From Methanooceanicella nereidis (GTDB lineage Archaea; Halobacteriota; Methanocellia; Methanocellales; Methanocellaceae), in assembly GCF_021023085.1 (NCBI RefSeq), contig NZ_PGCK01000002.1:345499-409498 (forward strand): a stretch of 64,000 nt of DNA. The letters are read 5' to 3'. Both the position numbers and the translations under genes were made by a program. Below the pieces are notes generated by a model. It was not told the origin of the DNA, did no database searches, and was given only the letters and a program-made list of their open reading frames with translations. Shown one piece after another: positions 8,394-17,340 of the stretch (position 1 is the stretch's first letter; every line of letters begins with the position of its first letter).

Positions 8394-9671
8394 TTAATAT
8401 TTGCCATGACAACGTTTGAACTTAAGCCCGCTTCCGCACGGGCATGGATCGTTGCGCCCTATCTTTACATATGACCTTCGAGCCTGTTCGCCGGCAAGGA
8501 TCTGCATGATCTCGGCGGGAGCCCTGTTCTGGCGGAGCAATTGTGCCATCATTTTCATAGGCCGGTCTATATGATCAAAGAATGACCTGTAACCGGCACA
8601 CAGATAGTTCAATCCGGGCTCACCGTCCGGCGTGTTTATGATGCGGTCTTTGGGGCAGCCGCCATGACAGGCAAAACGCACTTCGCATTCGCGGCAATAA
8701 GCAGGCAATGTTTCCAGCTTGTCCCTTCCGAACCGGCTTTGCTTTAATGAGCCCGCTATTTCTGACATATGCATCTCTTTTATGTTACCAAGGAAATATT
8801 TCGGCTCTACAAAGTGATCGCACGAGTACATGTCACCGTTGTGCTCAAGAGCCATGGCCTCGCCGCATGTCGGAGAGAAAATGCAAAGCCCGGAAGGAAC
8901 GCCCGCCCAGTTCGCAAGGGCTACGTCGAACGTCTGTACGAATACACGGCCTACATCCCTTCTTACCCACTCATCGAATATCGCTTTCAGGAAATTTCCG
9001 AATTGTTCTGCCTTTACAGACCTGCCGGTGACATCTTGTCCTTCCTGGAATCCTGTTTCATTATCCCTTTCAACTATCGGTATGAACTGTATGAATTGAG
9101 CTCCGGCTTCATCGCGGAAGAACCGGTATACGTCGAGTGGATGATCTGCGTTTGAGGCATGAATGGTCGCAAGGATATTGAAGTCTACATCATACTTTTG
9201 AAGAAGCCGTAAGCCTCGCATCACCCTGTCAAAAGTAGGATTCCCGGACCTGTCGACGCGGTATGCGTCGTGTAGTTCGCGAGGGCCGTCTATACTGATA
9301 CCGATGAGAAAGTTATTCTCTTTGAAAAATCTGCACCACTCGTCATCCAGTGTCGTTCCGTTCGTTTGCAGCGTGTTAATTATGGTCATGTCGGGTTTTT
9401 TATGTTTTTTCTCGAGTTCGATGGACTTACGATAAAAATCGAGCCCCATCAAGGTCGGCTCTCCGCCCTGCCATGCCACATATACCTGTGGCACCTGATG
9501 CGACTCGATCACCTGCCGTATGTATGTTTCCAGAAGCGCGTCATCCATTCGGAAACGGTTTCCGGGGTATAGCCTCTCCTTTGAGAGGAAGAAGCAATAC
9601 CTGCATTGCAGGTTACATATCGATCCTGTAGGCTTTGCCAGTACATGGAAAGCGGCCGGTGTGCCTGTCAT
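8394..9671 (-). CDS. Anaerobic sulfatase maturase (radical SAM/SPASM) with C-terminal SEC-C motif
   Basis: This enzyme oxidises the active-site Cys or Ser of sulfatases to formylglycine without oxygen. The radical-SAM cluster motif C19-x3-C23-x2-C26 (CNLQCRYC) is present. SPASM-type cysteines follow at about 265-345 (CIFSPTCGEAM, CDHF, CRECEVRFACHGGCPKD) for the auxiliary 4Fe-4S clusters. Length (425 aa) fits the anSME family. The last 20 residues form a SEC-C zinc motif (C410-x-C412, C421-H422), an appendage seen in some family members. It lies 13 nt after the sulfatase it would activate. Confidence 0.9.
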   Translation of the reverse strand: MTGTPAAFHVLAKPTGSICNLQCRYCFFLSKERLYPGNRFRMDDALLETYIRQVIESHQVPQVYVAWQGGEPTLMGLDFYRKSIELEKKHKKPDMTIINTLQTNGTTLDDEWCRFFKENNFLIGISIDGPRELHDAYRVDRSGNPTFDRVMRGLRLLQKYDVDFNILATIHASNADHPLDVYRFFRDEAGAQFIQFIPIVERDNETGFQEGQDVTGRSVKAEQFGNFLKAIFDEWVRRDVGRVFVQTFDVALANWAGVPSGLCIFSPTCGEAMALEHNGDMYSCDHFVEPKYFLGNIKEMHMSEIAGSLKQSRFGRDKLETLPAYCRECEVRFACHGGCPKDRIINTPDGEPGLNYLCAGYRSFFDHIDRPMKMMAQLLRQNRAPAEIMQILAGEQARRSYVKIGRNDPCPCGSGLKFKRCHGKY

Positions 9672-9684
9672 CTTATTATACTCT

Positions 9685-11982
9685 CTACTCCCTGGCGAAC
9701 GCCATTCTTGTCTCTAGCTCGGTATCGCGCTTCTTTTCGCCGCTGATGTCTACGGTGACCTTCTTTATTTTACCGGTAAACTTGAAAGGCGACTTATAAT
9801 CGTCTGTGACCGGCACGCCGCCGTCATATCCGCAGCATAATCCTTCTCCGGCCAGATTATAGGCTATCGGCACTGTATGCGGGATCTCTCCTTCACCGGC
9901 TTTTTTACCGTTAATGAAAAGTATCCCTTTTCCCTGATGATCTCCAGTCTTTTTGAACTCGAACCTCAAGGTAGCTTCGCCTTCCGGCACATCGAACTCC
10001 GAGCTTATACGATACTCTGTGATCCCTACATAGTTATGCACGTAATGCAGCTTTCTGTCCTTGATATAGAATGAGTAGCCGCCGAAAACCGAGCCATGCG
10101 CGAGCAATACGCCATCGGCCCCGCCTTTAGGTATGTTGACATGCGCCGTTATGCTATGAGAGCGGTTTTTAACATCCGCCGCGACTCTTTCGGGGACCGG
10201 GGATATGCCCGGGTAATATGTATATTTGGTACGGTCCTTTACCATGACAGGCCTCGGCTCAGCGAGGCGTTCCTGCCCCCGGCCGTCCAGCGGCAGAACA
10301 TGGTATTTGCCGGCCTCCATCCACCAGGTCTCTATCAGTTCCTGAAGTTTTTCCGGATGCCGGTCCGCAACATCATGGCATTCTGAAAAATCTTCATCGA
10401 CGTGATAGAGTTCCCATTTTACCCGGGATAATTCCTCTTCGGTGACCTCTTTACCAAATGGCCATGGAGCCACGGCTTTCCACCCGTCATGATATATGGC
10501 CCGGTATGAGAACATCTCATAATACTGTGTTTTACGGACGCTGGGTGCCTCCTCGTAATCGAAGCTGTACCCAAAGCTGACGCCTTCTATAGGTTTTTGA
10601 ACATAGCCTTTTACCACAATAGGATGCTCGATATTTAAGATGTCAAGCACAGTGGGCATGACATCGATAGCATGGAGATACTGGCTCCTGACCTCTCCTT
10701 TCGACTTGATGCCCTTTGGCCAGTGCACGATAAAGGGATCGCTGATGCCGCCGTTATGTGTTTCCCGCTTCCAGCGCTTGAACGGAGTGTTCATCGCCAT
10801 CGTCCAGCCCATCGGGTAATGGTTATAAGTTCTGGGCCCGCCGAGTTCATCCAGCATCTTTAGATTATCTTCGAGGCTTTCCGGTACCATGTTGAAAAAC
10901 CGGTTCTCATTAACTGAGCCAAACTGCCCTCCTTCGGCGCTGGCGCCATTGTCCGATATAACAAATATCAGAGTATTGTCGAGATCGCCCGTCTCCTCCA
11001 AAAAGTCTATCAATCGCCCTATGTGATGGTCTGTGTGGCTGAGGAAGCCTGCAAAGACCTCCATCATGCGGGCATAAAGCTTCTTCTCGTTGTCAGGCAG
11101 ACCGTCCCATTCCTGTACTTCCGGCTCTCTCGGGGGCAATTCTGTATTTAAAGGCACGATGCCCATTTTTTTCTGCCTCTCCAGAGTCTCCTCCCTGACT
11201 TTATCCCAGCCTTTATCAAATAGCCCCTTATATTGATCCGCCCACTCTTTCGGCACATGATGAGGCGCATGGCATGCCCCTGTGCAGAAGTATATGAAGA
11301 ACGGCTTATCAGGCGTTACCGCCTTTAGGTCTTTTATGAAATCTATAGTCTTGTCTACGAGGTCTTCGGTCAGATGATACCCTTCTTCGGGAGTCTTAGG
11401 CGGATCAATTTCATGATTATCATATACCAGGTCAGGATCATACTGGTGGGTCTCCCCGCCGAGGAAGCCATAAAATCTCTCAAATCCTCTTCCCATGGGC
11501 CATCTGGTGCGGGGCGACGCCATATTCGTCTCTTCATCGGGAGTGAGATGCCATTTACCTACAGCATAAGCAGAATAGCCATTAGGGGTCAGTATCTCTG
11601 ATAAAAATGCGTTAGTAAGCGGTATATGCCCGTTATATCCCGGGAACCCTGTCGCTATCTCGGTTATTCCTGCCATCGCGTTCGAATGATGGTTCCTTCC
11701 CGTCAAAAGGCAGGACCTGGTCGGCGAACATAATGCTGTCGTATGGAAGTTATTGTACCGCAGCCCGTTCGCTGCGAGCCTGTCGAACGTCGGCGTATCT
11801 ATTGGGCCCCCATAACAACTTAAGGAGCCGAAGCCCACATCGTCGAGCACGATATATAATATGTTCGGCGAGCCTTCTTTCGCTAATACAGGTTCAGGCC
11901 ACCAGGGTACAGATTCCCGGTAAGTCCTTCCTATCCTGCCGTGAAATTCTCCACTGCTGTAAGGATCGATAAATTTTGCCAT
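9685..11982 (-). CDS. Cys-type arylsulfatase, 765 aa
   Basis: Alkaline-phosphatase-superfamily sulfatase. The N-terminal metal-binding Asp pair is in IVLDDVGFG (D47-D48). The active-site signature is C85-S-P-T-R89 followed by LLTGR, so the formylglycine precursor is Cys. Other conserved sites include the GKWHL Lys/His (about 150), the FVISDNGA metal site and a C-terminal beta-rich domain (about residues 600-765). I chose ATG 11982 because it is preceded by GGTGAT; an in-frame GTG at 11994 is possible. No signal peptide is visible, so it should be cytoplasmic. It forms a two-gene operon with its maturase. The natural substrate is not predictable. Confidence 0.92.
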   Translation of the reverse strand: MAKFIDPYSSGEFHGRIGRTYRESVPWWPEPVLAKEGSPNILYIVLDDVGFGSLSCYGGPIDTPTFDRLAANGLRYNNFHTTALCSPTRSCLLTGRNHHSNAMAGITEIATGFPGYNGHIPLTNAFLSEILTPNGYSAYAVGKWHLTPDEETNMASPRTRWPMGRGFERFYGFLGGETHQYDPDLVYDNHEIDPPKTPEEGYHLTEDLVDKTIDFIKDLKAVTPDKPFFIYFCTGACHAPHHVPKEWADQYKGLFDKGWDKVREETLERQKKMGIVPLNTELPPREPEVQEWDGLPDNEKKLYARMMEVFAGFLSHTDHHIGRLIDFLEETGDLDNTLIFVISDNGASAEGGQFGSVNENRFFNMVPESLEDNLKMLDELGGPRTYNHYPMGWTMAMNTPFKRWKRETHNGGISDPFIVHWPKGIKSKGEVRSQYLHAIDVMPTVLDILNIEHPIVVKGYVQKPIEGVSFGYSFDYEEAPSVRKTQYYEMFSYRAIYHDGWKAVAPWPFGKEVTEEELSRVKWELYHVDEDFSECHDVADRHPEKLQELIETWWMEAGKYHVLPLDGRGQERLAEPRPVMVKDRTKYTYYPGISPVPERVAADVKNRSHSITAHVNIPKGGADGVLLAHGSVFGGYSFYIKDRKLHYVHNYVGITEYRISSEFDVPEGEATLRFEFKKTGDHQGKGILFINGKKAGEGEIPHTVPIAYNLAGEGLCCGYDGGVPVTDDYKSPFKFTGKIKKVTVDISGEKKRDTELETRMAFARE

Positions 11983-12356
11983 AGTATCACCCACCGATAA
12001 TGTTCTCCGGACCTAAGAGCACTATACCGTTTATATCAGCACTAACAGCTCAATACATTAAAGTAGCCCGTCTATTATCAGTCTTTTAACAATTTTAAAA
12101 TATTATAAAGTAATTAATATAATTTATACAAACTTATTAATCATTTTAATAGCTTAAAAAAGAGATTTTGATTGTTTTTACTTACTCCATTAGTCTCTAA
12201 ACATCCATATCAAAAGTTAAGACCAGCGATTCAGGCCAATATACCCGGGATAAATCGCTTAGAACTAGAAACATTTTGTTTTTATTTATGATTGAACATT
12301 AGATTAACACAAAATTATTGTTGTAATAATATAAATATTCAATAAATCATTATTTA
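11983..12356. promoter_or_regulatory. 374-nt AT-rich divergent promoter region
   Basis: The region lies between the sulfatase operon (leftward) and a small exported protein (rightward). A leftward TATA-like element, reading GATATAAACGG on the minus strand, lies near 12028-12038. A rightward one (AATATAAATATTC) near 12329-12341 sits about 20-25 nt before ATG 12357, suggesting a nearly leaderless mRNA. No gene seen in the middle. Confidence 0.4.
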
Positions 12357-12737
12357 ATGGGTTTGTTGGGTATGAGGCCGATTGTAGTCCTGAACATATT
12401 GCTTGTCATTATATTATTGATATATGCACAGCCTGCTAATGCGCAATTTTGTATATTACCGCAGACAACCAGTATCCCATTCGTGACTACCTGCGATCTT
12501 TTCTATATGAATCCGTATTCTGTCGGGGCATTGATCATCAAGGAGGCGAACAGGACCACATTTGCCAGCGGCCATGAAGGCGACCTGATCCTTACTTTCA
12601 CGCCTGCAGAGCCTGTGGAAAACTGCATCAGCCTGCCTGCCCTACCCCTTATTGTCCAACGACAGGATAGCTTCATGGCCTATGATGACACCTACTTGTT
12701 TACAGATATAATAGCTACAGGTTCAATAGGTACTTAA
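12357..12737 (+). CDS. Small exported protein of unknown function, 126 aa
   Basis: Residues about 7-29 form a signal peptide ending in an AQPANA-Q type cleavage site. The mature part is about 97 residues with three Cys (FCILP, TTCDLF, ENCIS) and one NRT sequon. No family recognised. ATG 12357 is close to the predicted transcription start; ATG 12372 is an alternative. Monocistronic. Confidence 0.55.
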   Translation: MGLLGMRPIVVLNILLVIILLIYAQPANAQFCILPQTTSIPFVTTCDLFYMNPYSVGALIIKEANRTTFASGHEGDLILTFTPAEPVENCISLPALPLIVQRQDSFMAYDDTYLFTDIIATGSIGT

Positions 12738-12983
12738 TGAGCCTGGTTCAACACAGAACAGGTATCGGAACGATCCTGCAATTGTGACTTGATAATCAGG
12801 CATGTTCATGAATGGTTTTATGTTACGTTCTGTGGCCTGTTCCTTAAATTTAATTTTATCACAAAGAGATACTTGCATGTACTTTTTATCACTGTGGCCC
12901 GGCAGATCATCATGCTTAAATGTCAGTTAATGGCTCTGCGGACCCGCATGACCTGACATCCTTTACCATAGTCGATATGAAAA

Positions 12984-13544
12984 CTATGCTGTTTGATTGG
13001 CCAGTGCCCTGATTATTTTCTCTACGATCTTTGCTCTTCTCAGATATGTTTCCGGGCTGACATAAGCGTACCCGAGCGACCTTATACCGATGTCGACATT
13101 ATTGCCCCCGGGAGCGATCAAACCCACCAGCTTACAGTACTGGGAACCGGGCTGGACCGTGAATTGAGTGAAAATGTCATTGGGCGGCTCTTTATAAATA
13201 ATTGAGGACGGTCCTTCGTTTACCCTTATCGTTCCCTGCATATACTGTGCGGGAAGCATTAGCTCTTCGAGCGTAGTATCCCGGACTAGCGTTTTTAGCC
13301 TTCCGTCCCCTATACCCACATTTCCTACGGCCCTGGCGCCTTCCCAGTCCACTATCTTTTTAGCGGCAGTACCGTTGACATCGTACCCCATCGGAAGATA
13401 GTGCCTGGTGCTTCTGTTAGCCATCGTATAAATATCCGCACGCGCACTGGCATCATATACAAGGATATTGATGAATGAAGGAAGAATAAAACATATTGAG
13501 ATCAAAAGTACTATTATCGTTTTTAAAAGATGCCCGCCTCCCAT
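12984..13544 (-). CDS. Exported or membrane-anchored hypothetical protein, 186 aa
   Basis: A hydrophobic segment at about residues 7-28 is either a signal peptide or a membrane anchor. The remaining 155 residues are soluble, with sequons NRST and NGTA and an amphipathic C-terminal helix (RRAKIVEKIIRALA). I do not recognise a family. It is convergent with the small exported protein at 12357-12737 and not clearly in an operon. Confidence 0.55.
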   Translation of the reverse strand: MGGGHLLKTIIVLLISICFILPSFINILVYDASARADIYTMANRSTRHYLPMGYDVNGTAAKKIVDWEGARAVGNVGIGDGRLKTLVRDTTLEELMLPAQYMQGTIRVNEGPSSIIYKEPPNDIFTQFTVQPGSQYCKLVGLIAPGGNNVDIGIRSLGYAYVSPETYLRRAKIVEKIIRALANQTA

Positions 13545-13746
13545 ATTTAATAGATATTTCTTTACCGGATTTTATTACTATAGACATTTTTAAACGCTGG
13601 AGAATTAGTTAGCCTGTAATTTCAACAGGCAAAATTGGACGGTAATAGTAGTAGCATGAACCATATGCTTAGTATCCGCCGGGCATTGTTAACACGATCC
13701 GGTATAATGGTTGTCCTTGAGATAAAAAGTTCAATTACGAAAAAGA

Positions 13747-14709
13747 TCATTTCGCCAGGATTTCTGCCAGTCTGATCAAGCTTAGATCAAGACGCTTTTC
13801 ACCTTCGCAAGAATCCTTTATATCAATACTCTTTACACTGCCGTTTTGAAAGACAACTGCTTTGTTCCCCTGGCCTTCGAACAATAGCTCGACGGACCTG
13901 TTCCCAAAAAGGCTTGCCAATAGCCGGCTTCTTGCCGTAGGGTTCCCGCCTCTCTGGGCATATCCTAAAATGCTGAGCCTTGTTTCCAGCCCGGTGTTTT
14001 CCCTGATGTCCTTTGTAAGCTGATGAGTGTCGCCGATACCTTCGGCTGCCACGATTATGCCCGACTTTTTTCCTTTTTCGGCATTTTCTCGGATGATCTC
14101 GAATACGTTTTCCGCTATGAACTCTACTTCAGGGACAAGTATGATCTCAGCCCCTACCGTTATTCCTACGGTAGATGCCAGGAACCCCCTTTTTCGCCCC
14201 ATGACCTCCACCACGAAGATCCGGTCATGAGAGACAGCCGTATCCCTGATCTTGTCTATTTGCTGCACCGCGGTGTTAACCGCCGTGTCGAACCCTATAG
14301 TCTCGTCCGTGCCAAAGACATCATTATCTATTGTCGCCGGGATGCCGATCATCGGTACTCCCGACTTATTACCCAGTTCTAAGGCTGCCCGGAAGGAACC
14401 GTCGCCGCCAATGACCACCAGCCCGTCGATATTGTTTGATGCGAGGCTCTCGCAGCCTTTCTCGACGCCTTCTTCGGTATTGAACTCAGGGCACCTGGAA
14501 GTATGAAGTATAGTGCCGCCATGCTGGATTATTCCGCTTACTGAACGCGGCGTCAGAACCATACAGTCATTTCTGATCAAGCCATGCCAGCCTTTTTTGA
14601 AGCCGGTGACTTTAAGATCTTTCGAATGCGCTACACGAACGACCGCCCTGATCGCAGCGTTCATGCCGGGCGCATCTCCCCCGCTTGTCACTATACCAAT
14701 ATTCTTCAA
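13747..14709 (-). CDS. pfkA: 6-phosphofructokinase, ATP-dependent type
   Basis: Phosphorylates fructose 6-phosphate in glycolysis. The PfkA fold signatures are clear: GIVTSGGDAPGMNAAIR at residues 4-20, nucleotide loop GGDGS (101-105), catalytic TIDND (126-130) and MGR (170-172). The Gly in GGDGS and the absence of Lys just before TIDND (here Pro-Ala) point to ATP rather than pyrophosphate as donor. Length (320 aa) is normal for the bacterial enzyme. The start is TTG; no ATG or GTG fits the conserved N-terminus. Most archaea use ADP-dependent or other sugar kinases, so this is likely of bacterial origin. Stand-alone gene. Confidence 0.92.
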   Translation of the reverse strand: MKNIGIVTSGGDAPGMNAAIRAVVRVAHSKDLKVTGFKKGWHGLIRNDCMVLTPRSVSGIIQHGGTILHTSRCPEFNTEEGVEKGCESLASNNIDGLVVIGGDGSFRAALELGNKSGVPMIGIPATIDNDVFGTDETIGFDTAVNTAVQQIDKIRDTAVSHDRIFVVEVMGRKRGFLASTVGITVGAEIILVPEVEFIAENVFEIIRENAEKGKKSGIIVAAEGIGDTHQLTKDIRENTGLETRLSILGYAQRGGNPTARSRLLASLFGNRSVELLFEGQGNKAVVFQNGSVKSIDIKDSCEGEKRLDLSLIRLAEILAK

Positions 14710-14941
14710 AAATGATCCCGTCTAAGATTTTACTTATCATTTAAAAAATATTATCGATAATATAAACGATAACGGCTTACAGAATATGTTCGGCCATAAC
14801 TGCCCGTAAGCAGCATAGATCGAGACGATCGTTCGGCATACCCTGACAGTTGGGCTATAGTAAATTACTCGACGCTATTCGCCATTTTTATCAAATAATT
14901 ATTTTATATGCAAAATAAAATAGAATCCGGGGTGAACAGGT

Positions 14942-15106
14942 ATTACAAAAGAATTCAGCTGTAAGTCCACAGGTTCCGACTGTCCTTTCATGGTCCGTGA
15001 CGAGAACGTTGACGAGCTTGTCTCTATGGTACAGAGGCATGCAAAGGACGTCCATGACGAGAAACTATCAAAGGACGACATTCTAAAATTTACTAAGAGC
15101 GTGTAG
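14942..15106 (+). CDS. DUF1059 family small protein (non-standard or frameshifted start)
   Basis: The frame reads (ATT)TKEFSCKSTGSDCPFMVRDE and continues with a helix (VDELVSMVQRHAKDVH), the complete DUF1059 pattern with its two Cys and the HAKDVH end; 54 codons. No ATG, GTG or TTG is in frame. Two explanations fit: initiation at ATT 14942 behind GGTGA, or a GTG start at 14932 (reading MNRYYKEF) if one base is removed from the AAAA run at 14947-14950. A TATA-like stretch near 14898-14911 favours a transcript starting around the GTG. Function of the family is unknown. Confidence 0.75.
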   Translation: MTKEFSCKSTGSDCPFMVRDENVDELVSMVQRHAKDVHDEKLSKDDILKFTKSV

Positions 15107-15560
15107 GCTGTATAGCCTGCACTTTTTATTATCGGTCAGGCTAAAAGAATCGTATTATAGCGGCCGATACAGCATATTTGGTGTGTTTTTAATCACGGTA
15201 AGGGTCCGGGAGGCCCGGGCTGAGGCTCGGGCTGCGGAATAGGCTCCGGCGGTGGCGGCTCTCTTGCGGTTGAGTTTTTCATATTTTCTTATGTAAAAAA
15301 CGTATGTATTTACAATTTATCCGGATATTGTGTGTTTATTCGGGAATATATAACTTTATTCTATCCTGAAAATTCAGTCTGCTCTGGCATCTACGAAAGA
15401 GAGCATTCAGGAGTGACAGTTAAATTGACCGAACGAGATGACCGCGAATAAATAAAAATTTTAAATTTTAATATTTTTGCCAACTTAGTCAGCTATTGTA
15501 TATTCAGGTATACGAGGGCGCCAAATTTTATCGACCCGGTTCATTCTTATATGGAGCAGA
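15107..15560. other. 454-nt intergenic region
   Basis: Apart from the proline-rich small ORF at 15193-15282 this stretch is AT-rich. I see no other gene, repeat or tRNA in it. Confidence 0.4.
15193..15282 (-). CDS. Possible proline-rich small peptide, 29 aa
   Basis: From ATG 15282 the frame reads MKNSTAREPPPPEPIPQPEP and ends in GPPGPLP before TGA. It is GC-rich (Pro codons) inside an AT-rich gap, and a TATA-like sequence (AGTTATATATTC on the minus strand) lies about 60-75 nt upstream. These support a real but unrecognised small ORF. It could also be a remnant of a proline-rich linker. Confidence 0.4.
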   Translation of the reverse strand: MKNSTAREPPPPEPIPQPEPQPGPPGPLP

Positions 15561-15889
15561 ATGAGCCTTAAGGAAGACTTGAAGGAAGCCCTGTCAGGGG
15601 ACATTATCGATCATCTTCCCGGTGGTTTTGAGATAATAGGGAATATTGCCGTCTTTTCTATCCCTCCTGAACTGGATGATCATAAAAAGCAGATAGCGAG
15701 ACATTGATATCCAGGCGAAAGAACATCCGGACAGTCCTGAATAAGACGCCAAAACTTGAGGGCGATAAAAGAGTAGCGCATTATGAGATACTTGCGGAAA
15801 ACTTCACGCTTCTCGCCATGCTCCAAAATGACTTACCGACACCGCACCTTGCCAAAAAGATCGGGTCACTGCTCTGTGGAAACCTGTAG
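15561..15889 (+). pseudogene. Truncated, frameshifted Trm5-like tRNA (guanine-37) methyltransferase N-terminus
   Basis: The first frame from ATG 15561 encodes MSLKEDLKEAL, then LPGGFEIIGNIAVFSIPPEL, and stops at TGA 15705. The next frame continues the same protein without a gap (SRRKNIRTVLN, then PKLEGDKRVAHYEILAE) to a stop at 15887. Together these match the N-terminal domain of archaeal Trm5-like SAM methyltransferases. Restoring one base near 15703 (GAGACATTG to GAGAGCATTG) would join the frames. After about residue 85 the similarity ends and the methyltransferase domain is missing, so the copy is broken twice. A functional Trm5 is presumably elsewhere in the genome. Confidence 0.75.
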
Positions 15890-16096
15890 ATCATAGCATT
15901 TAATAGAAATAGGAAAATAAGCCGGTCGAATGATATTGACACATACCGGTTCTCATATTATCAATTTTTATTAAAAAAATAGACATTAGATCACGGACAT
16001 TACAGGCTTCTATTTATTATTTGTAATATATTTATATACTAGCTATTTTATAATTATCCTTAAATAAGCCATATAAATGACTGTGGGGCTGTTTAA

Positions 16097-17230
16097 ATGG
16101 ATAAGGCTAAACTAATTTTTGGACTGACTATCGTACTATCAATGATAATAGCCGGATGTACGGGACCTAAAGCGCCGCCTCCCGATATACAACCGGTGGA
16201 TGATCAAATGGCCGGGGCCCGGGATGACTATAATACAAAGGTCTCTGCATTGAACAAGATGATAAATAACCTTAAGGAACAATCGCGTCCGGCCAATGTC
16301 ACCATGGATGAGTATCGTTCATGGCTTGACGATTATGACAAGCTGATCGCCATTACCGAACAGCGATTCAATGATACGATAGCAGCAGGTGAAAGGTACG
16401 CAGAGTACCTGGACAATGAAAGCGTGGAATATAAAAGGATCATAAGCGACAGGGAGAAATTTGGGCAGGACATCAAGGCTCAGCGAAGCAATTATAACAT
16501 CCTTGAAAGGTCCTATGATACCCGACTGGAGAAACAAGCGGCAACGGATGATTACATAGATAAAAGTAATATTGCCGATTCGAGGTTCAATGACCTGCTG
16601 GAGTATACAAGGTCGACAAGCCCCGCTAACATAGGCGAGTACAGGCAATTCATAGACGGCTTCAAACAGAGAAGCATAGATTATGAGTACAGCGCTAACC
16701 AGGCGATAGATGCAGGAATAAAGCTACAGCAATACTATGACCCTGAAAGCAGCGAATATGTTGAGATCTCCGACAGAGAGAAGGTCTACAGGAATAATAT
16801 AAAGACGTGCTGGGAAACATACAACAGTTACCAGTCCAATTATGAAAAAAATGCCGCAGTGATGGGATCATATGCGACGAACAAGGAGATACAGGACATA
16901 TATAACGACTATGTCGCGAAGTTAAACAGAGCGACCGCGTCAAAGAAAGAGCTTGACGAACAGAAAAATCCCATGGACATTCTTTCAAAGCTTGATAAAG
17001 AATGGATACAGGGATACGGTCAAAAAGTAGCGGCCTTTGTCTCCGACTGTAACGCGGCCATAGAAGCCGGAAGAAAATTACAGAAATACCTTGACCCTGA
17101 AGGCGGCGACTTTGAAAATATAGCCAAGAACGAGCAGGCCATGGTAGACAGCATGAACAAGTACCAGGAAGACTACAGGAAGATCGTGGCAACATATAAT
17201 AATATGCATCCGCTTGACCCTGTCGAATGA
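16097..17230 (+). CDS. Lipoprotein with three tandem helical repeats, 377 aa
   Basis: The signal sequence ends in a lipobox-like IIAGC with Cys at about residue 21, followed by a Pro-rich linker; the mature protein would be lipid-anchored outside the membrane. The rest is almost entirely helical and coiled-coil. It contains three repeats of roughly 110 residues, each with the pattern AGxxLQxYLDPESxEYxxI: AGERYAEYLDNES near 95, AGIKLQQYYDPES near 205 and AGRKLQKYLDPEG near 322. No known domain recognised. A TATA-like element (TTTATATACTAG) lies near 16030-16041. Possibly a surface scaffold. Confidence 0.7.
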   Translation: MDKAKLIFGLTIVLSMIIAGCTGPKAPPPDIQPVDDQMAGARDDYNTKVSALNKMINNLKEQSRPANVTMDEYRSWLDDYDKLIAITEQRFNDTIAAGERYAEYLDNESVEYKRIISDREKFGQDIKAQRSNYNILERSYDTRLEKQAATDDYIDKSNIADSRFNDLLEYTRSTSPANIGEYRQFIDGFKQRSIDYEYSANQAIDAGIKLQQYYDPESSEYVEISDREKVYRNNIKTCWETYNSYQSNYEKNAAVMGSYATNKEIQDIYNDYVAKLNRATASKKELDEQKNPMDILSKLDKEWIQGYGQKVAAFVSDCNAAIEAGRKLQKYLDPEGGDFENIAKNEQAMVDSMNKYQEDYRKIVATYNNMHPLDPVE

Positions 17231-17296
17231 TACATTGATCGATACGGGTCATTGTCCGGGTTCATGGCCGGATCCATAGAAACGGTCCTGCAGCTT

Positions 17297-17340
17297 AAAA
17301 CCCTGAACTGATGGGAATCTCAGGCATGTATCAGGGTTTT
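17297..17340. terminator. Inverted repeat between convergent genes
   Basis: AAAACCCTGA at 17297-17306 pairs perfectly with TCAGGGTTTT at 17331-17340 (10 bp, 24-nt loop). It sits at the 3' ends of the converging lipoprotein and flavodoxin genes; the second arm overlaps the last codons of the flavodoxin. A bidirectional terminator or 3' mRNA stabiliser is plausible. Confidence 0.4.

Noticed and set aside
13612..13630. Hairpin GCCTGT/ACAGGC as terminator of pfkA
   Set aside because: Short stem without a T-run in the right direction; too weak to call.
14899..15081. 60-aa minus-strand ORF
   Set aside because: Antisense of the DUF1059 protein, which has real family features.
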